From the NCBI RefSeq assembly GCF_024679095.1, contig NC_066517.1:22466040-22530039 (forward strand): a stretch of 64,000 bases of DNA. Reading direction: 5' to 3'. Below, piece after piece: positions 1-16,884 of the stretch. Origin of the DNA: Eriocheir sinensis (taxonomy: Eukaryota > Arthropoda > Malacostraca > Decapoda > Varunidae). Made by a program: the position numbers and the translations under genes. Position 1 is the first letter of the stretch. Each line of letters opens with the position of its first letter. The notes under the pieces were generated by a model. It searched no databases. It was not told the origin of the DNA and saw nothing but the letters and a program-made list of their open reading frames with translations.

Positions 1-3000
1 GTCACCTCACTGTGTCCAAACATGTTTCCATTTAGTTGCCATCAGATATTTCCTGTGTGTAATATCATTCATGTGTCAAGAGTATGGCGGACAGTGATCA
101 GTTGTAAAATTCAGTGCCTCGGACTGGCTGGTGCGAGCCAGCCACAGGTTTCTCAAAGGCTAGCCAGGCAACACACTCCTGTCACTTCATGTTTGTGCAA
201 TACTACATGATGACACTAATTATACACAAATACATGCACATGCACACAGACACACACACTTACACATGCAATGAATAAAACTAATTGCCTTGATTTCACT
301 ATTGACAATTTAAGGATCATTAAAAAGTAACCTGAGTAAGTTTAGAATTCTAGGAGCAACAAATTATGACTAGATTAAATTTCATACTACGTACAAGATT
401 CTGAAGGATGGCCTTGACGCTTCATAGGGCACGACCAACTCGCCTTGACTCAGGAGCTTCGGGCATCTTGAAATATTACCGGGTGAAGCTGACTGAGGCC
501 AACAGGACCCAGTCTTGTATGTGTCATAGCAACACACGGCACGTTTGCCAGTCAGTATGCACTATGGCCGTTGTCAGGGTTGGGCTGTTGGGGCTATAGC
601 CATGATTTTCTTGTGTGCGTAGCTCTGAATCCTTTTTTGTAATTAATTTGAAGTATTTCAGACTGGTTTCCTTTTGTTGCCCTCAGATGGCAGAAAATAT
701 TGTCAGACAGTAAAAGATGAAATTTTCCTGGAAGAGTATGCCCCCAGACCCACCCATAACTTGCTCCGTCATGGCAGATTCTACAAAATTGGACTAAGCC
801 CCAATGACCCAAGTGTCTGGCAACGGCACTGATGCGCACCATTCCAGTTAGTACTCATGTCAGGAAAAATACTGCTCTGAAAAATTAAGCTAAGGTGTAA
901 TCTATTGAATATTAGCAAAATAAGGATTAATAAGCTTTCTTTTGACACTGGCAAATTTTAATACACCAGCTCTGTTTTCCATTTTGCAGAGTATCTTGAC
1001 CACTGTTCAGAAGAGTACTTTTTAGCTTTTCCCTGATATTAGTACTTATTAGAATGATGTATACAAACTGTTGAACGTACCCTGGCTATGGAGGCACGTC
1101 ACCCCATCGAGTCACAAGAACAAAATGACGGAGCGTCTTCACCCCAACATCGGATTCACTCTCAGACACGGCTGCATTGTGTGCAATCCCATGGCTTCCA
1201 TAATACCCATCATTTGGTACTCACTGAGCTTGACAATTGTTTTCCTAAGTTACTGTATTCAAGTTGATGCTCAAAATCACTTAACTTTGTCTTCAGTCTT
1301 GTGAAACGTTCATTGCAACCACTCAGGGTGCCCTCAGGAATTGTCACAGAACACTTTGTGGAAACATGAAAACAAAGTTAGCCAGATTGGTGTTTAGAGA
1401 GCGTCCGAGGGTGGGGTGGAGGCACAGGCAAACCCAATCTCAGCAATAACAAGTAGTCTAGGGTATTACAATTGTGCTCAATATTCATTACTTCTGATCA
1501 GACTACAGTGAGGTCTCAAATAGGGCAAGAGTAAAAATTTAATGGCACAAGTTACAAATAATAAACAAAAACTATAATGTATATTCAGCAAGTTTCCAAG
1601 AAATAAGCCACAGACGTTAAGGAACTAAATGATGATAAACATTGATGAGTGAAAATCAAATAACATGACCAAATTATATAAATTAAAAGAGTAAGAATTA
1701 AAGAAAGCTTGAGCTAGTGTAACCACCTAATTCTTACTCTATTCAGGATCCTACTGTAGTTTGTGATGTAAATTAAGAGGATTGTGTCATTAGGAATTTA
1801 ACTTGGACTGAGTTTGTATCTGTTTGAATTCTGATGTTCCTGTTGACAAACGCAGCCGAGACGAACTACACCAGTAAGTTCCTGTAGTGAGGGTGATCCA
1901 CGACGCACCAAGATACATAGATCTTAGGAGCCAGAGTGTGTCTGTGTTCTCCCAGTTCATGTCACAAGATTGGAAGTTTTGTTGATATTGTTTTGTTTCT
2001 GTGTCCAGTTTAAGCTGTGTTAAATTTGTCCTCACTCCATCCCCATTTTTGCACTAACATCAAGGGAAAAATGAGCTGGAAAATTGAGTTTAAAGAATAA
2101 AAATGAAATACTGCCATTGCAGTGAATCATTTATGTACTTCAGCTTAATTTTTGAGTTGCTTTTTCTCAACATGTGCTAAATGGGATGGTGACACAAAAT
2201 GCTGAACACTCCTGAGCTATCATATTTATGTACCTCCCTCTCACCCTTTATTGATTTCTTGTATGTATGTATCGCAAGACTGCTTACCTACCTACCTACC
2301 TACCTACAATGTGCATTTCTGTCTCCTCTGAGTATTAGGTGTTGCATCCTGAACAAGTGAGGACCTGAGTAGTGTGTAAGGGAAGGATTTGGTTGTCAGT
2401 TCCGTTAGAGTCCAATCACCAACTTGTGTACTCCAGTCCATTAGTACATGTATCGGGGAAAACTATATATGGCAAACTGAGCCGAGGTGTAAGAGTTGTT
2501 AGAATGCATATTACTACCACTTCTAATACTATTATCCCTCCCCCCTCCACTGCTGCTACTACCTAGTAACACAACTAATACTATTTCTCCTCCTATTATT
2601 ACTTATGCTTCTACTTCTCTTACAGTTGTGACATTCAGAGCTGTTTGCTGCTCACCATCCATTCTCCCTGGAGCTAATGACCTAACTAAACAGAAGGTCC
2701 AATTAGCACAGAGTTCCCTTCTATCTGGCAATGGGTTTAAAATTCCCCTGTTACATTTTTAGCTTCTGTTTTAAAGTAAATATGTATTAAACACTTTTTC
2801 CTTTGGCAGTTGGTTTTTATAAATCTGATATTTTCTTCGATCTTTTTACCAAACAGGAGTACTCATTGAATCTGTGTTTAATACATTTTTTTCTGACTGG
2901 TGATCGTTTTTTATAAATGACATTTTGGGGGGATACTCTTTTTTTTCCCCCAGACTGGAGTACTAATTCAACTGGTGTTCATGAGTTGGTAAATCTCCTC

Positions 3001-3200
3001 TACATTGCAAGCAAATGCTGGGGGCGGCAGGGCTCGCCTCTGCTGCCCAGGTTTTGATAAGTTGAAGTATTATAAGCGACTTCCCCAGTGAAGGAAACTG
3101 TGGACCTTTTTTATATTGTATCAGAAGAAGAATATAGTTTTGTTAGAGGACAATGTAGTCAGGCCACTTTTGTCTCATTACCCACATTTGTGTACTTATG
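1..3200. other. No gene recognised
   Basis: The short open frames here have no recognisable domain, no linked splice sites and no codon pattern suggesting coding. A short CCTA repeat sits at 2288-2308. The stretch around 826-890 resembles 28228-28300, so it is probably a dispersed repeat. Confidence 0.5.
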
Positions 3201-3469
3201 TATCTATTACCATGATCAGTAAATCAATATTTATTTTAGTTGTGTTTCTTTGGGGCCACATATTACCAATGTCTACAAAAATATGATTATGTTGAAATGA
3301 ATAGTGGGCGAGTAGTTACTGTGTGCGTCCCGGGTAATGGGCTCTCACCACCACAGGCTCAAGGACCAATTGCATATGCTCCCAACTTTACCTTTCATGA
3401 GAACTGTGCAATGCCGTGGTTTTTGATTAGGGGTTTATGATGAATAATGAATGGTTTGAGGAGCTAACA

Positions 3470-3786
3470 GCTAGAATGCCTTTGACATCATGGTGGCGAA
3501 GTGGCACATCCTCCGGCAACTCATCATTGGCAAATCTGAAACAATTGACACCCTGGTGAGAGCAATTGGTGTGTTACACAATTTCATGAGGGACAGGGAG
3601 GGGGTACCGACAGCCCTTGACGGGAGGGGTAAATATGTGCCTGTCAGATGTGACCGGGAGATTGGGTGCCAATATGTACTCATCTGAGGCAGAGAACATC
3701 CAGGGCTCCTTCACAAATTATTTCAATTCCCATCACGGCAGTCTCCCATTTCAAAATGAAATAGTTAACAGGGGGCGACTTCAGTA
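3470..3786 (+). pseudogene. PIF/Harbinger transposase C-terminal remnant
   Basis: The frame from 3470 reads NAFDIMVAKWHILRQLI and then a VRAIGVLHNFMRDRE block. Both are typical of the C-terminal part of PIF/Harbinger (DDE_Tnp_4) nucleases. A frameshift near 3660 moves the reading into a frame with FTNYFNSHHGSLPFQNE, the usual YFN...PxQ end of this family, which stops at about 3786. A stop codon lies just before NAFD, and no catalytic DDE part was found upstream, so this is a dead remnant. It is convergent with the MADF gene. Harbinger elements often carry a Myb, trihelix or MADF accessory gene, so the two could derive from one element; that is inference. Confidence 0.72.
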
Positions 3787-3889
3787 GGCTGGCAGCTTGT
3801 TGCTCAATCTAGATTTTCAACACCCTGCTCCCTCACAGATGAGCCACTAATATCCCCTCTGAGGTCACTGTTGGCAGCATAGGTTGGGC

Positions 3890-4104
3890 CTGCGGCACCC
3901 CCTCATTTTCTGCCAACAATATTGTATCATCTGCAAACAGGCTTGCTACCAGTGACTCTACTGTACCTCTCACTTTCAGCCTTGGACCTAACTACCCCAC
4001 TCTGGTTTTCATTTCTCGCATACAACTGTCCATGTGCGTGTTAGAAAGCCATGGTGACATCACACACCCCTGTACACCCACACGAACACCTAAACTCTCA
4101 CGCA
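3890..4104 (-). pseudogene. RTE-type LINE reverse transcriptase fragment
   Basis: Read on the minus strand, this stretch gives GVQGCVMSPWLSN, then VRGTVESLVASLFADDTILL and AENEGVPQ, with one internal stop. The QGCVMSPWLF and LFADDT blocks are reverse transcriptase motifs of RTE-like non-LTR elements. Only about 70 codons remain. It lies between the Harbinger remnant and the 3' end of the MADF gene. Confidence 0.7.
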
Positions 4105-4478
4105 AGTAATTGTTGACTCACATGTAATGATCTCGTGTATTCTGTAAAATCTAGTAATATTTTCAAGATTGAAATATTTGTGTTCCCTCCTTTATCTTAA
4201 AGTTTTTATTGACTTCAGCGATATTTTTGAAATATTAATTTTGAGTGAATGAATGAACGTACAGTAGTAGTGGAGGACAAATAAGTAATCCACGAAGAAT
4301 TAATAAACAAAGGAACAACTGTGGTGGATTATCATTTTGCAGGTGATAAAGGTGCTGCTGGCAGACAGTATGAGTCATGTGTAGAGGAGTGACTTAAATA
4401 GAGAACTAAGTACAGTTATCTAAAATATGAAGCTCAACTTGAGCTTTAGGATACAATAATAAAACGATATACATCCAT

Positions 4479-8820
<4,342 letters not shown>

Positions 8821-9217
8821 CTGCAGGTAATACAATTGGAAAATACTGTTACGTTATGTATATTCAATTACAATGATTCAACGGGTGATTTTGTAAGGAT
8901 CGAGTGCGTGGTTACTTGAAAATTTTACAAGTATATGGACATAATACTTAATAACCACTTGTTGATAAACATTTGTATACATACCGGCTTCAAATGAAGT
9001 TTATTATGCATACACAGTCCTTAGGTTTATCAATTAATAATACCAGAATCCTATATGAAATGTAGTAACATGCCTGATAGGAAACGATATCTGGATCTGG
9101 ATCTGGATATATGATGCGCAGGGCACCCATACAGGTGCATAACACGCATATTTGTTGGCTGTTGGGGGGACGGGGGAGCCGGGTGTGCAGGGGAGGGAAG
9201 TGAATCAAGTGTAATTG

Positions 9218-10505
9218 TTAAGTGTTGGTGTGTTGTGGTGACAAGTGATTGTGTATTTGTTTTCTGAATGAGTCTATTGTATCGCAGTCTAAAATCTGAT
9301 GAGGGAAGTTGTTCCAGTCACATATGGTGCTTGTATGCGTCAGTGTTAGTGTGATATGTTTGGTATTTATGGATGTGTGTGTTATGAGTACATTGAGTGT
9401 TTACATTGTGTAGGTATGTTTGTGGGTCAATGTCAATATGAGTGTTTGTGATCTTGTACATAAGTGTAAGTCTGTGTGCTTGTCTGCGTATGTGAAGAGG
9501 TTCCATGTTTATCTGTTGTTTGATCCGTGTTGTGATGCCAGGCGTTCGAGTGTAATTGTTTGTAATGAACCTAGCTGCCTTGGTGTTGATTTCTTCTAAC
9601 ATATCAATGTTTCTGTGTGTGTAAGGATCCCACACCATGGAGTGTTGGTCTCACAAGTGTGTCATAAGCTATGTGTTTAATGTCAGGTGTGCAGTTATGT
9701 AAATTCCTCCTCAGGAACCCCAGCGTTCTGTTGGCTGTGGCACTGATATGGTCTATGTGAGTGTTGAATTTCAAGTTAGTTGAGAGATGGATACCAAGGT
9801 ACTTGTGTGTGTGAACTGATTCTAAATCTGAATTGTGGAGAGTGTAAGTGTGATGGATGAGGTTGTGCGCTCTGGTGAATCTTAATAGTTTGCATTTGTC
9901 TGGTTGGAAGTGAATCTGCCAGGTGCGCTCCCACCGCTCGAGGGCGTCCAAGTCGTTTTGTAGTAGTCTGCAGTCGTCACTAGTCTTTACTGTTCTAAAC
10001 AGTAAACTATCGTCGGCAAATAGTCTAGTGGAAGAGTTAGGCATTGACAGTGGAAGATCGTTAATGTACAGGAGGAAAAGAAGGGGGCCTAGAATGGTGC
10101 CTTGTGGGACACCTGAAGAAACAGGGACAGTGTCAGATGAAGATCCGTCAAGAAGAACACATTGAGTCCGGTTAGTAAGAAATGCAGTGATCCAGTGAAG
10201 AATAGGTCCTGAAATATATACCGTAGTATTTCAATTTTAATGTCAGTCTTTTGTGTGGAACTTTGTCGAAGGCTTTGGCAAAATCTAAAACAATAGTTTC
10301 AACTTGTTTAATGTCACGTCGGTCAAGTAGCCTCGTCATGTCGTGATATGTAGTAATGAGTTGCGATTCACATGAGCGTTTAGGTCGAAAGCCGTGATGC
10401 GAGTCAGTAAGGATGTTGTTTGTGTCAAGGTGATTCATTATGTGTTTGTGTATTATGTGTTCGAAAATTTTACATGGAATCGATGTTAGTGAGTGAGATT
10501 AGAGT
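9218..10505 (-). pseudogene. CR1/L2-like LINE reverse transcriptase, 5'-truncated
   Basis: The minus strand reads, in order: SLTSIPCKIFEHII, HHGFRPKRSCESQLI, VLDFAKAFDKVPH, SGVPQGTILGPLLFLLYIND, LFADDSLLF, KCKLLRFTR, KYLGIHLSTNLKF, WDPYTHRNIDMLE and WNNFPHQILD. These are reverse transcriptase motifs 2-7, the thumb and the C-terminal end of a CR1/L2-group LINE. Frame breaks occur near 10200, 9635 and 9320, and the final stop is TAA at 9218-9220. The endonuclease part is missing, as usual for 5'-truncated copies. Confidence 0.85.
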
Positions 10506-11479
10506 GAGATAAACATACCTGATATAATCTGGAGGGGTATTGGTGTCTGAACGTGTATAGCTGGGCAATATGAAGATGTGCACTGCTTCTTCTTCAGTGT
10601 TTTTGGGGGCTGGTTAGGACATGGGGGAACCACGGCCTTCAATTTTTTTTCAAAACACTGGTGCTGGGCTGGGCAGGCCAACCCAGAGGTGGGTGTGTTT
10701 ACATCGGTGCGGCGGTGCACGTGCGTTGGTGCCACACTTCCACCTCAACAAGAGATATAAATAGAAGACGTCTCTGTTCAAGTGTACGTGACTTTCAAGG
10801 ACTTGAAGCCAAGAAATTACTTTCAACAAAAGGCAATAAACTGATGTACACAAGGATGTCATTTGAACTCCAACAAGGGATCTGTGGGCAGCAGGAACTA
10901 TCATCTTTTCATCCTGTTTTGTTTTCTTTTCGCAGGAGCTGCCGATACAAAGGCCTGGCTGGGGAGAAATCCCGAGCCACCTGTGACATCAAGATCAAGA
11001 TCAGCAAATTTATCAGGCAGATGTGCCAACAACACAAAATACACTCCATGAGAACACAGTAAGTCTTGGCAATGACCTTTCTCAGGGGCTCTGAATATAT
11101 TCTTGACATTATTCTCTTTGATCTAAATTATTTTGACCTCATATTACGACTTTTGGGGAAGTTAGACATAGTAAAATAGGAATTCGTTTTGAGAAAATGC
11201 GCTGAAACGTATTCCCGTTGAAAAGTGTGTAAACCCCGGGAAAATTTGCAATGTTGAGGAAGTCTGCCTTGTTCGCCTCAGTAACGTACGTCTTGGGTGG
11301 TGGGGAAACTGATAAACTGCTTGAGAATGTTTACGCTTGCAAGGGCGTCAATGGTCTGGGTGATGGCTCTGCTGATGCTGGGTTGTGATGGGCCAAGGTC
11401 GTCGCTGCTGAACATGTGCATTTTTCCCGTGGCAACATAACGCGTTATTATATTTATTTATTATTAATTTTTTTTTTAC
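10506..11479. other. No gene recognised
   Basis: Overlapping open frames at 10500-11109 on both strands have no recognisable domain or linked splice sites. The translation of 10661-11062 has no repeated motif or known fold. Confidence 0.4.
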
Positions 11480-11840
11480 ATCTTGGCCTATTACGCCGGT
11501 AGGCTTCTTCCCGGTGGATCCTGGATTCCTGATGGTCGGTCCAAGGCTTCTTCCCGGTGGGGCCTGATGGTCGGCCCAGCCCGTTCTGGCGCAGGCGAGT
11601 GTTTATAGTGGCGCCATCTTGCATTGGCTCATGCTGCCCTCCCGGAGCTTATCATTGATCCTAGAATCTAGAGTCCGGGTTGATAGGTGGTCTTCTGGAC
11701 AGCATGTGGGTAGTTTTAAGCCACTCGGCGGCGGCTGAAAAATCCCAGCTTGGTGGCACGTACCGGTCGGGGATTGAACTCGCATCCTCCTGAACGCGAG
11801 GCCATCTCTCTGTCCGTTCAGCCACCGCCTCCGGATCGAG
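11480..11840 (-). mobile_element. tRNA-derived SINE, full-length
   Basis: On the minus strand the element starts with GGAGGCGGTGGCTGAACGGA (A-box-like) and has a B-box-like GAGTTCAATCC about 50 bp later. A body and a tail with CACCGGGAAGAAGCCTACCG follow. The same tail is found at 15187-15365, 42155-42195 and 53975-54072, which shows a dispersed family. There is no tRNA cloverleaf that would support a functional tRNA gene. Confidence 0.78.
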
Positions 11841-11876
11841 TGAGTGGGCTTCTCCTCTTGGTTCCACTTGGCCTGG

Positions 11877-11966
11877 TGTTTTTTTTTGTGGGGCCTGATG
11901 TGTTTTTTGTGGGGCCTGGTGTGTTTTTTGTGGGGCCTGATGTTTTTTTTGTGGGACCTGGTGTGT
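11877..11966. repeat. Short tandem repeat, T-run plus GTGGGGCCTG
   Basis: Four imperfect copies of a unit of about 24 bp, each a run of T followed by GTGGGGCCTGRTGTG, directly adjoin the SINE head. Confidence 0.75.
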
Positions 11967-11984
11967 TTCTTAGTCGGCACATTC

Positions 11985-12095
11985 TATCTCCCCGCAGCTA
12001 ATTTTTTTTATCCTCATTTAGAGAATCTGGAGTTGATATATGTGGTCTTTAGGACAGCATGTGGGTGGTCTAAAGCCACGCGCCGATGACTAATA
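11985..12095 (-). mobile_element. SINE fragment
   Basis: The segment around 12030-12085 (GTCTTTAGGACAGCATGTGGGTGG, then AAGCCACGCGCCG) matches the corresponding internal part of the SINE at 11480-11840, in the same orientation but without the B-box end. Confidence 0.5.
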
Positions 12096-12570
12096 AAATG
12101 GGGTATATGTTCAGAGAGTTGCCCATTTCACTGTGGTACGTCTCACCCTAACCATGGGTTAGATCTCATTATTCTATGCATTTTGAACCCCATATATAAG
12201 CATCACAAATTGATAGAAACGCTGCTACCGATTTTTTAAAAGTTAGTGTTTTTTTTTTTTTTTTTTTTTTTGCGGGCCGCGGTGTTGTGGGCCCCGGGAG
12301 TTGGAGGGATAGCGTACATTTGCCCATCAGATCCATGCTTATAAACATTTGCCCACATATAGCCCACAAAGGGCCCACATGGGCCAACTCCGCCCACTCA
12401 CAAACCTATATGGGGCCCATATTTTTTGCTGGCTGTGGAGCACTATCACTTCTCAGGCACGGGACACTGCATGGGTTAGCGCGGGTCAGTCAGGAGGAAG
12501 ACGAAGAGGAGAAGGAGGAGGAATAAGAGAAAGAGGAGAAGGAAGGAGAAAAAGAGGTGGTAGAATATTG

Positions 12571-13194
12571 ATTGATTGATTGATAGTTTATTGTTGCAAG
12601 TAAAACAACAAAGGAGAAGGGAGGAGCATGCCATCCCAACCCCCAGGCAGAACAGTGTGATTATACAACTAAGGATACATGTGTAAGTAGCACCAGGGAA
12701 ACTAAAAAGATACAATGGTAGGGGACAAGTGCTAAAAAAAATAAAGGCCTTGATTTAGTCAAGGGAGCAGACATAAGGGACTGGACATATGAACTACAAT
12801 CTAGGGGCAAATGCAGGATACTCACTAAGCACAGCTGAAAGAACATTATTGTTAATGAACCAGCCCACCAGCTCAGGCAGGTCCCAGTGGCCCTGTGGGC
12901 GGCAGGCACTAATAGCAGAACATTGCAGGATTTGTGTTTGAGCGTGTGATCCCCTGGCCTGGCACACAAGCGGCAAGGTACAGGGTCAGCCCCACTGACC
13001 TCCCAGTAATATCTGTAGCCCAGCCTCAGCCGCATCACCACCAGATCATAGGATGCACTAAGCCTACCATAAGTGTGGGTGCAGATACTTGATACCTGGG
13101 CATAGTGAATGCTGGAGGGACTACCATCCTGACACCTCAAGGCAAGCTGATTGGTAACAGACTCACTAACAAGGGATCTAATATATAGTTTCAT
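12571..13194 (-). pseudogene. RNase H-bearing LINE, 3' end with CAAT tail
   Basis: The minus strand encodes the end of a retrotransposon polyprotein: VVMRLRLGYRYYWEV followed by a CRLC...GDHTLKH cysteine-histidine cluster. After a frameshift it reads GHWDLPELVGWFINNN and AVLSEYPAFAPRL-stop. This RNase H end plus zinc-knuckle layout is known from I-group LINEs. The 3' UTR ends in AACAATAAACTATC followed by repeated CAAT. A nearly identical 3' end lies at 15366-15736 in the opposite orientation, and a shorter one at 16672-16820. Confidence 0.75.
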
Positions 13195-13680
13195 AATGAG
13201 AAGAGAAAGCGAGAAAAAGGAGGAGTAGGAAAAGGAAGAGAAAAAGAAGCAGGAAGAAGAAAAAGACGAAGAGTATGAAGAGGCCGGAAGTGGAGGACGA
13301 AAAATTAAGAAGAGATGGGAGAGACGGAAAGTAGGAAGAGGAAGAGGAAAAGAAGATGGTGGATAAGAAAGAGGAGGAGGAGGAAAAAAAGATGAAAAAG
13401 AGGGATCGAGAGAAGAATCAAGGAAGAGGAGGAGGAGGAAATTAAAGGGGGGAGATGAAGAGGAAAGCGAAATGGAAGAGAAGCAGGATCGAGGAGGATT
13501 AGACGGAGGAAGAAGAGGAGGAGAAAAAGGGAGAGGAAGAAGACGAGGAAAAGGGGGAGATAGAGGAAGAGAAGAAGGAGGAGGAAGAAAAAGAAGAGAA
13601 ATTTAGGAAAGGAAGAGGAAAAGGAGGAAAAAGAAGTGGAAGAGGAAGATGAAGAGAAGGAGGAGGAGGAGGAAGACATA
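13195..13680. repeat. Polypurine (GGA/GAA) tract
   Basis: About 485 bases are almost entirely A and G on the plus strand, as irregular GGA, GAA and GAAAAG units. The Ser/Phe/Leu-rich open frames on the minus strand are a consequence of this composition, not genes. Confidence 0.9.
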
Positions 13681-14524
13681 TATTAGTTAAACCAAAAAAG
13701 GCGAATTCCTCCTGTACGTCGATCTGTGTGTGTGTGTGTGTAAGTGTGTCCACCAATAGGAACACGCGTATGTAATAATATAATTCCACCAATAGGCTCA
13801 CGAGAAGATATAGTGTCAGGCTGTGTCAACCAGCTCTAGACTCGGCCCTATGCAATGCTGTACATGTCATCTCCATTGTCCTAAAACCGAATGTTCAAAT
13901 CCGAGGTGACGTGATGAATCTCAACACTGTCTATAGGCAAGGAACGCAGGAGTGAGGGAACCGAAACGGGGGTAGCCGTCCCCCGAGGAGCCCAGCGGGT
14001 GGCGGCCTGCTACTTGGTGCTGTATCACACAACACACAGGCTTACACACACACACACACACACAAGGAACAGACGCTTTGCCGTGAAAGGGCAGAGGAGG
14101 ACAACAAACCACGGCACGTCCCTCTTTTTTGGCGTCTTGAGAAGTGAAGGACTGAAGGTCTTGTCTCCTTCCCTGCTTTTTATACCCGGGGCAGGATGAA
14201 TCTCCTGCGAACGTTCTCGTGTTCCTATCGGAGGAACGCGATTGCAAGAGGGTGAGGAGTGCTTGTGGAATCGTGTTCCTAATGGTGGAAAGAGACTGAA
14301 GGCGAGGCGTGGTTCTGTAGTCGTGTTCCAGTTGGTAGTGGTCCATAGTTCTTGACGATCCAGCTGCAGTCTGAGCGGTGCCTCAAGGCCGCCGTTTGGA
14401 ATTTTCTAGCTAGGGTGCCCCTTCACGGCGCGGCGTGAGGCGGTGGGGCTCCTGCAGATGGCCTGTGTGGTGAGACTCATGGGGGAGAAGGGAGACAAGG
14501 CAGCCATGAGAAAAAGGTAATAGA

Positions 14525-14700
14525 CGCTACAGGCGGTAGCTGAGCGGTCAGGGTGGGTATAAACGTGGAGGTCCCGTGGACCTCAGTTCGAGTCCCGCCG
14601 AGAGTCGCTGACCCTGCAGTTTCAGCGTGCGTATACGTGGAGGTCCCGTGTACATGTACCTAGGTTCGAGTCCCACCGCAACTCTGGCGAGGGGCATTTT
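14525..14700 (+). mobile_element. tRNA-derived SINE head
   Basis: GGCGGTAGCTGAGCGGTCAG (A-box-like) is followed by a B-box-like CAGTTCGAGTCCC. A second B-box-like GGTTCGAGTCCC at about 14671 follows a repeated ACGTGGAGGTCCCGTG. The duplicated internal part suggests a composite SINE rather than a tRNA gene. Confidence 0.6.
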
Positions 14701-15063
14701 TGGGGCATGAGGCTGGACTCATAAAAACAAACATCATGACTGCTGAAGCTAGAAGAGGCAGCCGTGGGAACATAGTGTGGACATAGGTACACACCTGCCT
14801 GGCCGTGAGGCGGTGGACGGGTCGCCTCGTGAGGCCTAGTGTGGACGCGCCCTTATGAAAGAGGAAGTGTGTATATATATCTCCCCTGTCACGGTGAGAG
14901 GGAAGGTGCGGCCACCTGTCCGTTGAAGGACCTGAGTCATGGAGGATAAAGGTTTGCAGTGTTTGCCAGCGGCAATAATAGACCGACACACAGAGCAAAC
15001 ATATTTGGAAAAGGTGAAAGGTTTATCCAGAAACGCCGTGACCTACCTTACCTACCTACCTAC

Positions 15064-15186
<123 letters not shown>

Positions 15187-15365
15187 AGGGGTCACAGAAG
15201 ACCACCCATCAACCCGGACTCTAGAAGAAGCCGTCCAGTGAATCAAGAATGAGTTGTTCCGGGGGGCAGCATGAGCCAAGCATATAAAACTATTGCCTGC
15301 GCCACGACGGGCTTGTGCCGACCATCTGCCCCTGAAGAAAGCCTACCGGCGCTATAGGCGGGGCA
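15187..15365 (+). mobile_element. SINE 3' half
   Basis: This is the reverse complement of the tail half of the SINE at 11480-11710: ACCCGGACTCTAG, GGGCAGCATGAGCCAA, GCCTGCGCCACGACGGGC and GAAGAAAGCCTACCGGCGC occur in the same order. The tRNA-like head is absent. Confidence 0.7.
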
Positions 15366-15736
15366 CTATGTCCTGCAATGTTCTGCTATTAGTGCCTACC
15401 GCCCACAGGGCCACTGGGACCTGCCTAAGCTGGTGGGCTGGTTCATTAACAATAATGTTCTTTCAGCTGTGCTTAGTGAGTATCCTGCATTTGCCCCTAG
15501 ATTGTAGTTCATATTTTCAGTCCCTTATGTCTGCTCCCTTGACTAAATCAAGGCCTTTATTTTTTTTAGCACTTGTCCCCTACCATTGTATCTTTTTAGT
15601 TTCCTGGTGCTACTTACACATGTATCCTTAGTTGTATAATCACACTGTTCTGCCTGGGGGTTGGGATGGCATGCTCCTCCCTTCTCCTTTGTTGTTTTAC
15701 TTGCAACAATAAACTATCAATCAATCAATCAATCAA
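15366..15736 (+). mobile_element. LINE 3' end, inverted copy
   Basis: This is a near-identical inverted match to the 3' part of the LINE at 12571-12950, down to the AACAATAAACTATCAAT tail with repeated CAAT. By eye, only a few mismatches are visible over about 360 bp. No full reading frame remains. Confidence 0.8.
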
Positions 15737-15867
15737 TAAGGTCGGCTTCCCTCAGTCCCGATTACCGGGCCGCCCGTGACGTGACGTCATGCACTGACGG
15801 ATTTCATACCATATATCTGTGTAATGCTGAGTTACCTGATGGGTGAGCCTCCCATAACCCACTTAGC

Positions 15868-16000
15868 GGGGGGGGGGGTACCTCTTTGGCCGACTGGTAG
15901 TGACTCTCCCGTTACGCTGGTCGCGGGTTCGATCCCGATGCCGGCAAACCTTTCCTTGCCTGGATTGATTTTTCGTGTGTTTCGTTACACGCAGAGGACG
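15868..16000 (+). mobile_element. tRNA-derived SINE head
   Basis: A G-run is followed by CCTCTTTGGCCGACTGGTAGTGACTC (A-box part at about 15888-15905) and a canonical B box GGGTTCGATCCC at about 15926. The tRNA-like fold does not continue, so this is a SINE promoter head. Confidence 0.6.
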
Positions 16001-16380
16001 TGTGTGTGTAGAAAAGAGAAAAATTCTGGCATTTCATTTGTGTGGGTATATCTCAAACCAGCAAAGAGCATAAAACTGCTGAATCACGTAGTCTTGTCAG
16101 CAAAAGGCTTTCAAATTATTAAGTGCATTGTGCGGTTTAAATTGTGCCACACCGGCCTGCAGCAGGCTTGGTAAAAATCTTAATTTCCCCCTCCTGGAAT
16201 CGAGTGTGCTAGGGACTCTCCTTTAATTCAACTCGTGCATTGTTCAGGATACACACTTAATATTGAAATTACTGGTTTATCTTCCTCTAGCTATTCTGGA
16301 AGGAAACGGCCGCCTGATCTTTTCTATGTAAATCTATGTAAAAATATAGCTCCTCAATTTTGTAAATATTGTCATATGCC

Positions 16381-16516
16381 ATAAAAACGACAACGCTGAT
16401 GATAACTTGTGAGTGGTAGCTAGGCTAACATGCAAAAGTGTTTATCTTGGCTGTTGCTGAGATAAGAAATAAACGACAACGTTAATTGATGATAACTTTA
16501 AATTGCGAGTGGTAGC
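16381..16516 (+). repeat. Direct duplication, about 45 bp
   Basis: A motif AAACGACAACG...GATGATAACTT...GAGTGGTAGC is present at 16384-16420 and again at 16471-16516, separated by about 50 bp. Confidence 0.6.
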
Positions 16517-16671
16517 AAGAGATTAATGTCATCAGGTGATACCCGTGACCCGCCAGAGCCCTCTTTCTTGTCCATAGGAGTCGATGAACCAACACTATTT
16601 CTCATTTTGTCACTCATCAAGGACAACACGCGTTAATTTAGTCACAACACCCTCCCTTGTTGTGCAATTCA

Positions 16672-16820
16672 TTCCTACCATTGTATCTTTTTTAGTGCGT
16701 ACCTACACATGTACTAATAATTGTACAATCACACACTGTCCTGCCTGGGGGTTGGGATGGCATGTTCCTCCCTTCTCCCTTGTTGTTCACCTGCAACAAT
16801 AAACTATCAATCAGTCAATC
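16672..16820 (+). mobile_element. LINE 3' tail, third copy
   Basis: This repeats the last about 150 bp of the LINE 3' end seen at 12571 and 15366: CCTACCATTGTATCTTTT, CTGCCTGGGGGTTGGGATGG and CAACAATAAACTATCAATC. It is more diverged than the other two. Confidence 0.75.
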
Positions 16821-16884
16821 ATTTTCTCTACAAAATATTGACAAATGGCATCGTTCCACTTTCTTGTCTAATGATGACGATGAT

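Noticed and set aside
12661..13194. 177-codon frame as a host gene
   Set aside because: Its N-terminal half is LINE RNase H-end sequence, and the rest is frameshifted LINE and 3' UTR present in three copies here.
13305..13801. Ser/Phe/Leu-rich minus-strand frames
   Set aside because: Antisense of a polypurine tract; low complexity with no domain. The same applies to 58491-58949 and 59969-60175.
14525..14700. tRNA gene
   Set aside because: A- and B-box-like sequences occur, but no acceptor stem or anticodon arm pairs, the B box is duplicated, and similar heads are dispersed. SINE is the better reading; the same holds for 15868, 33660 and 53765.
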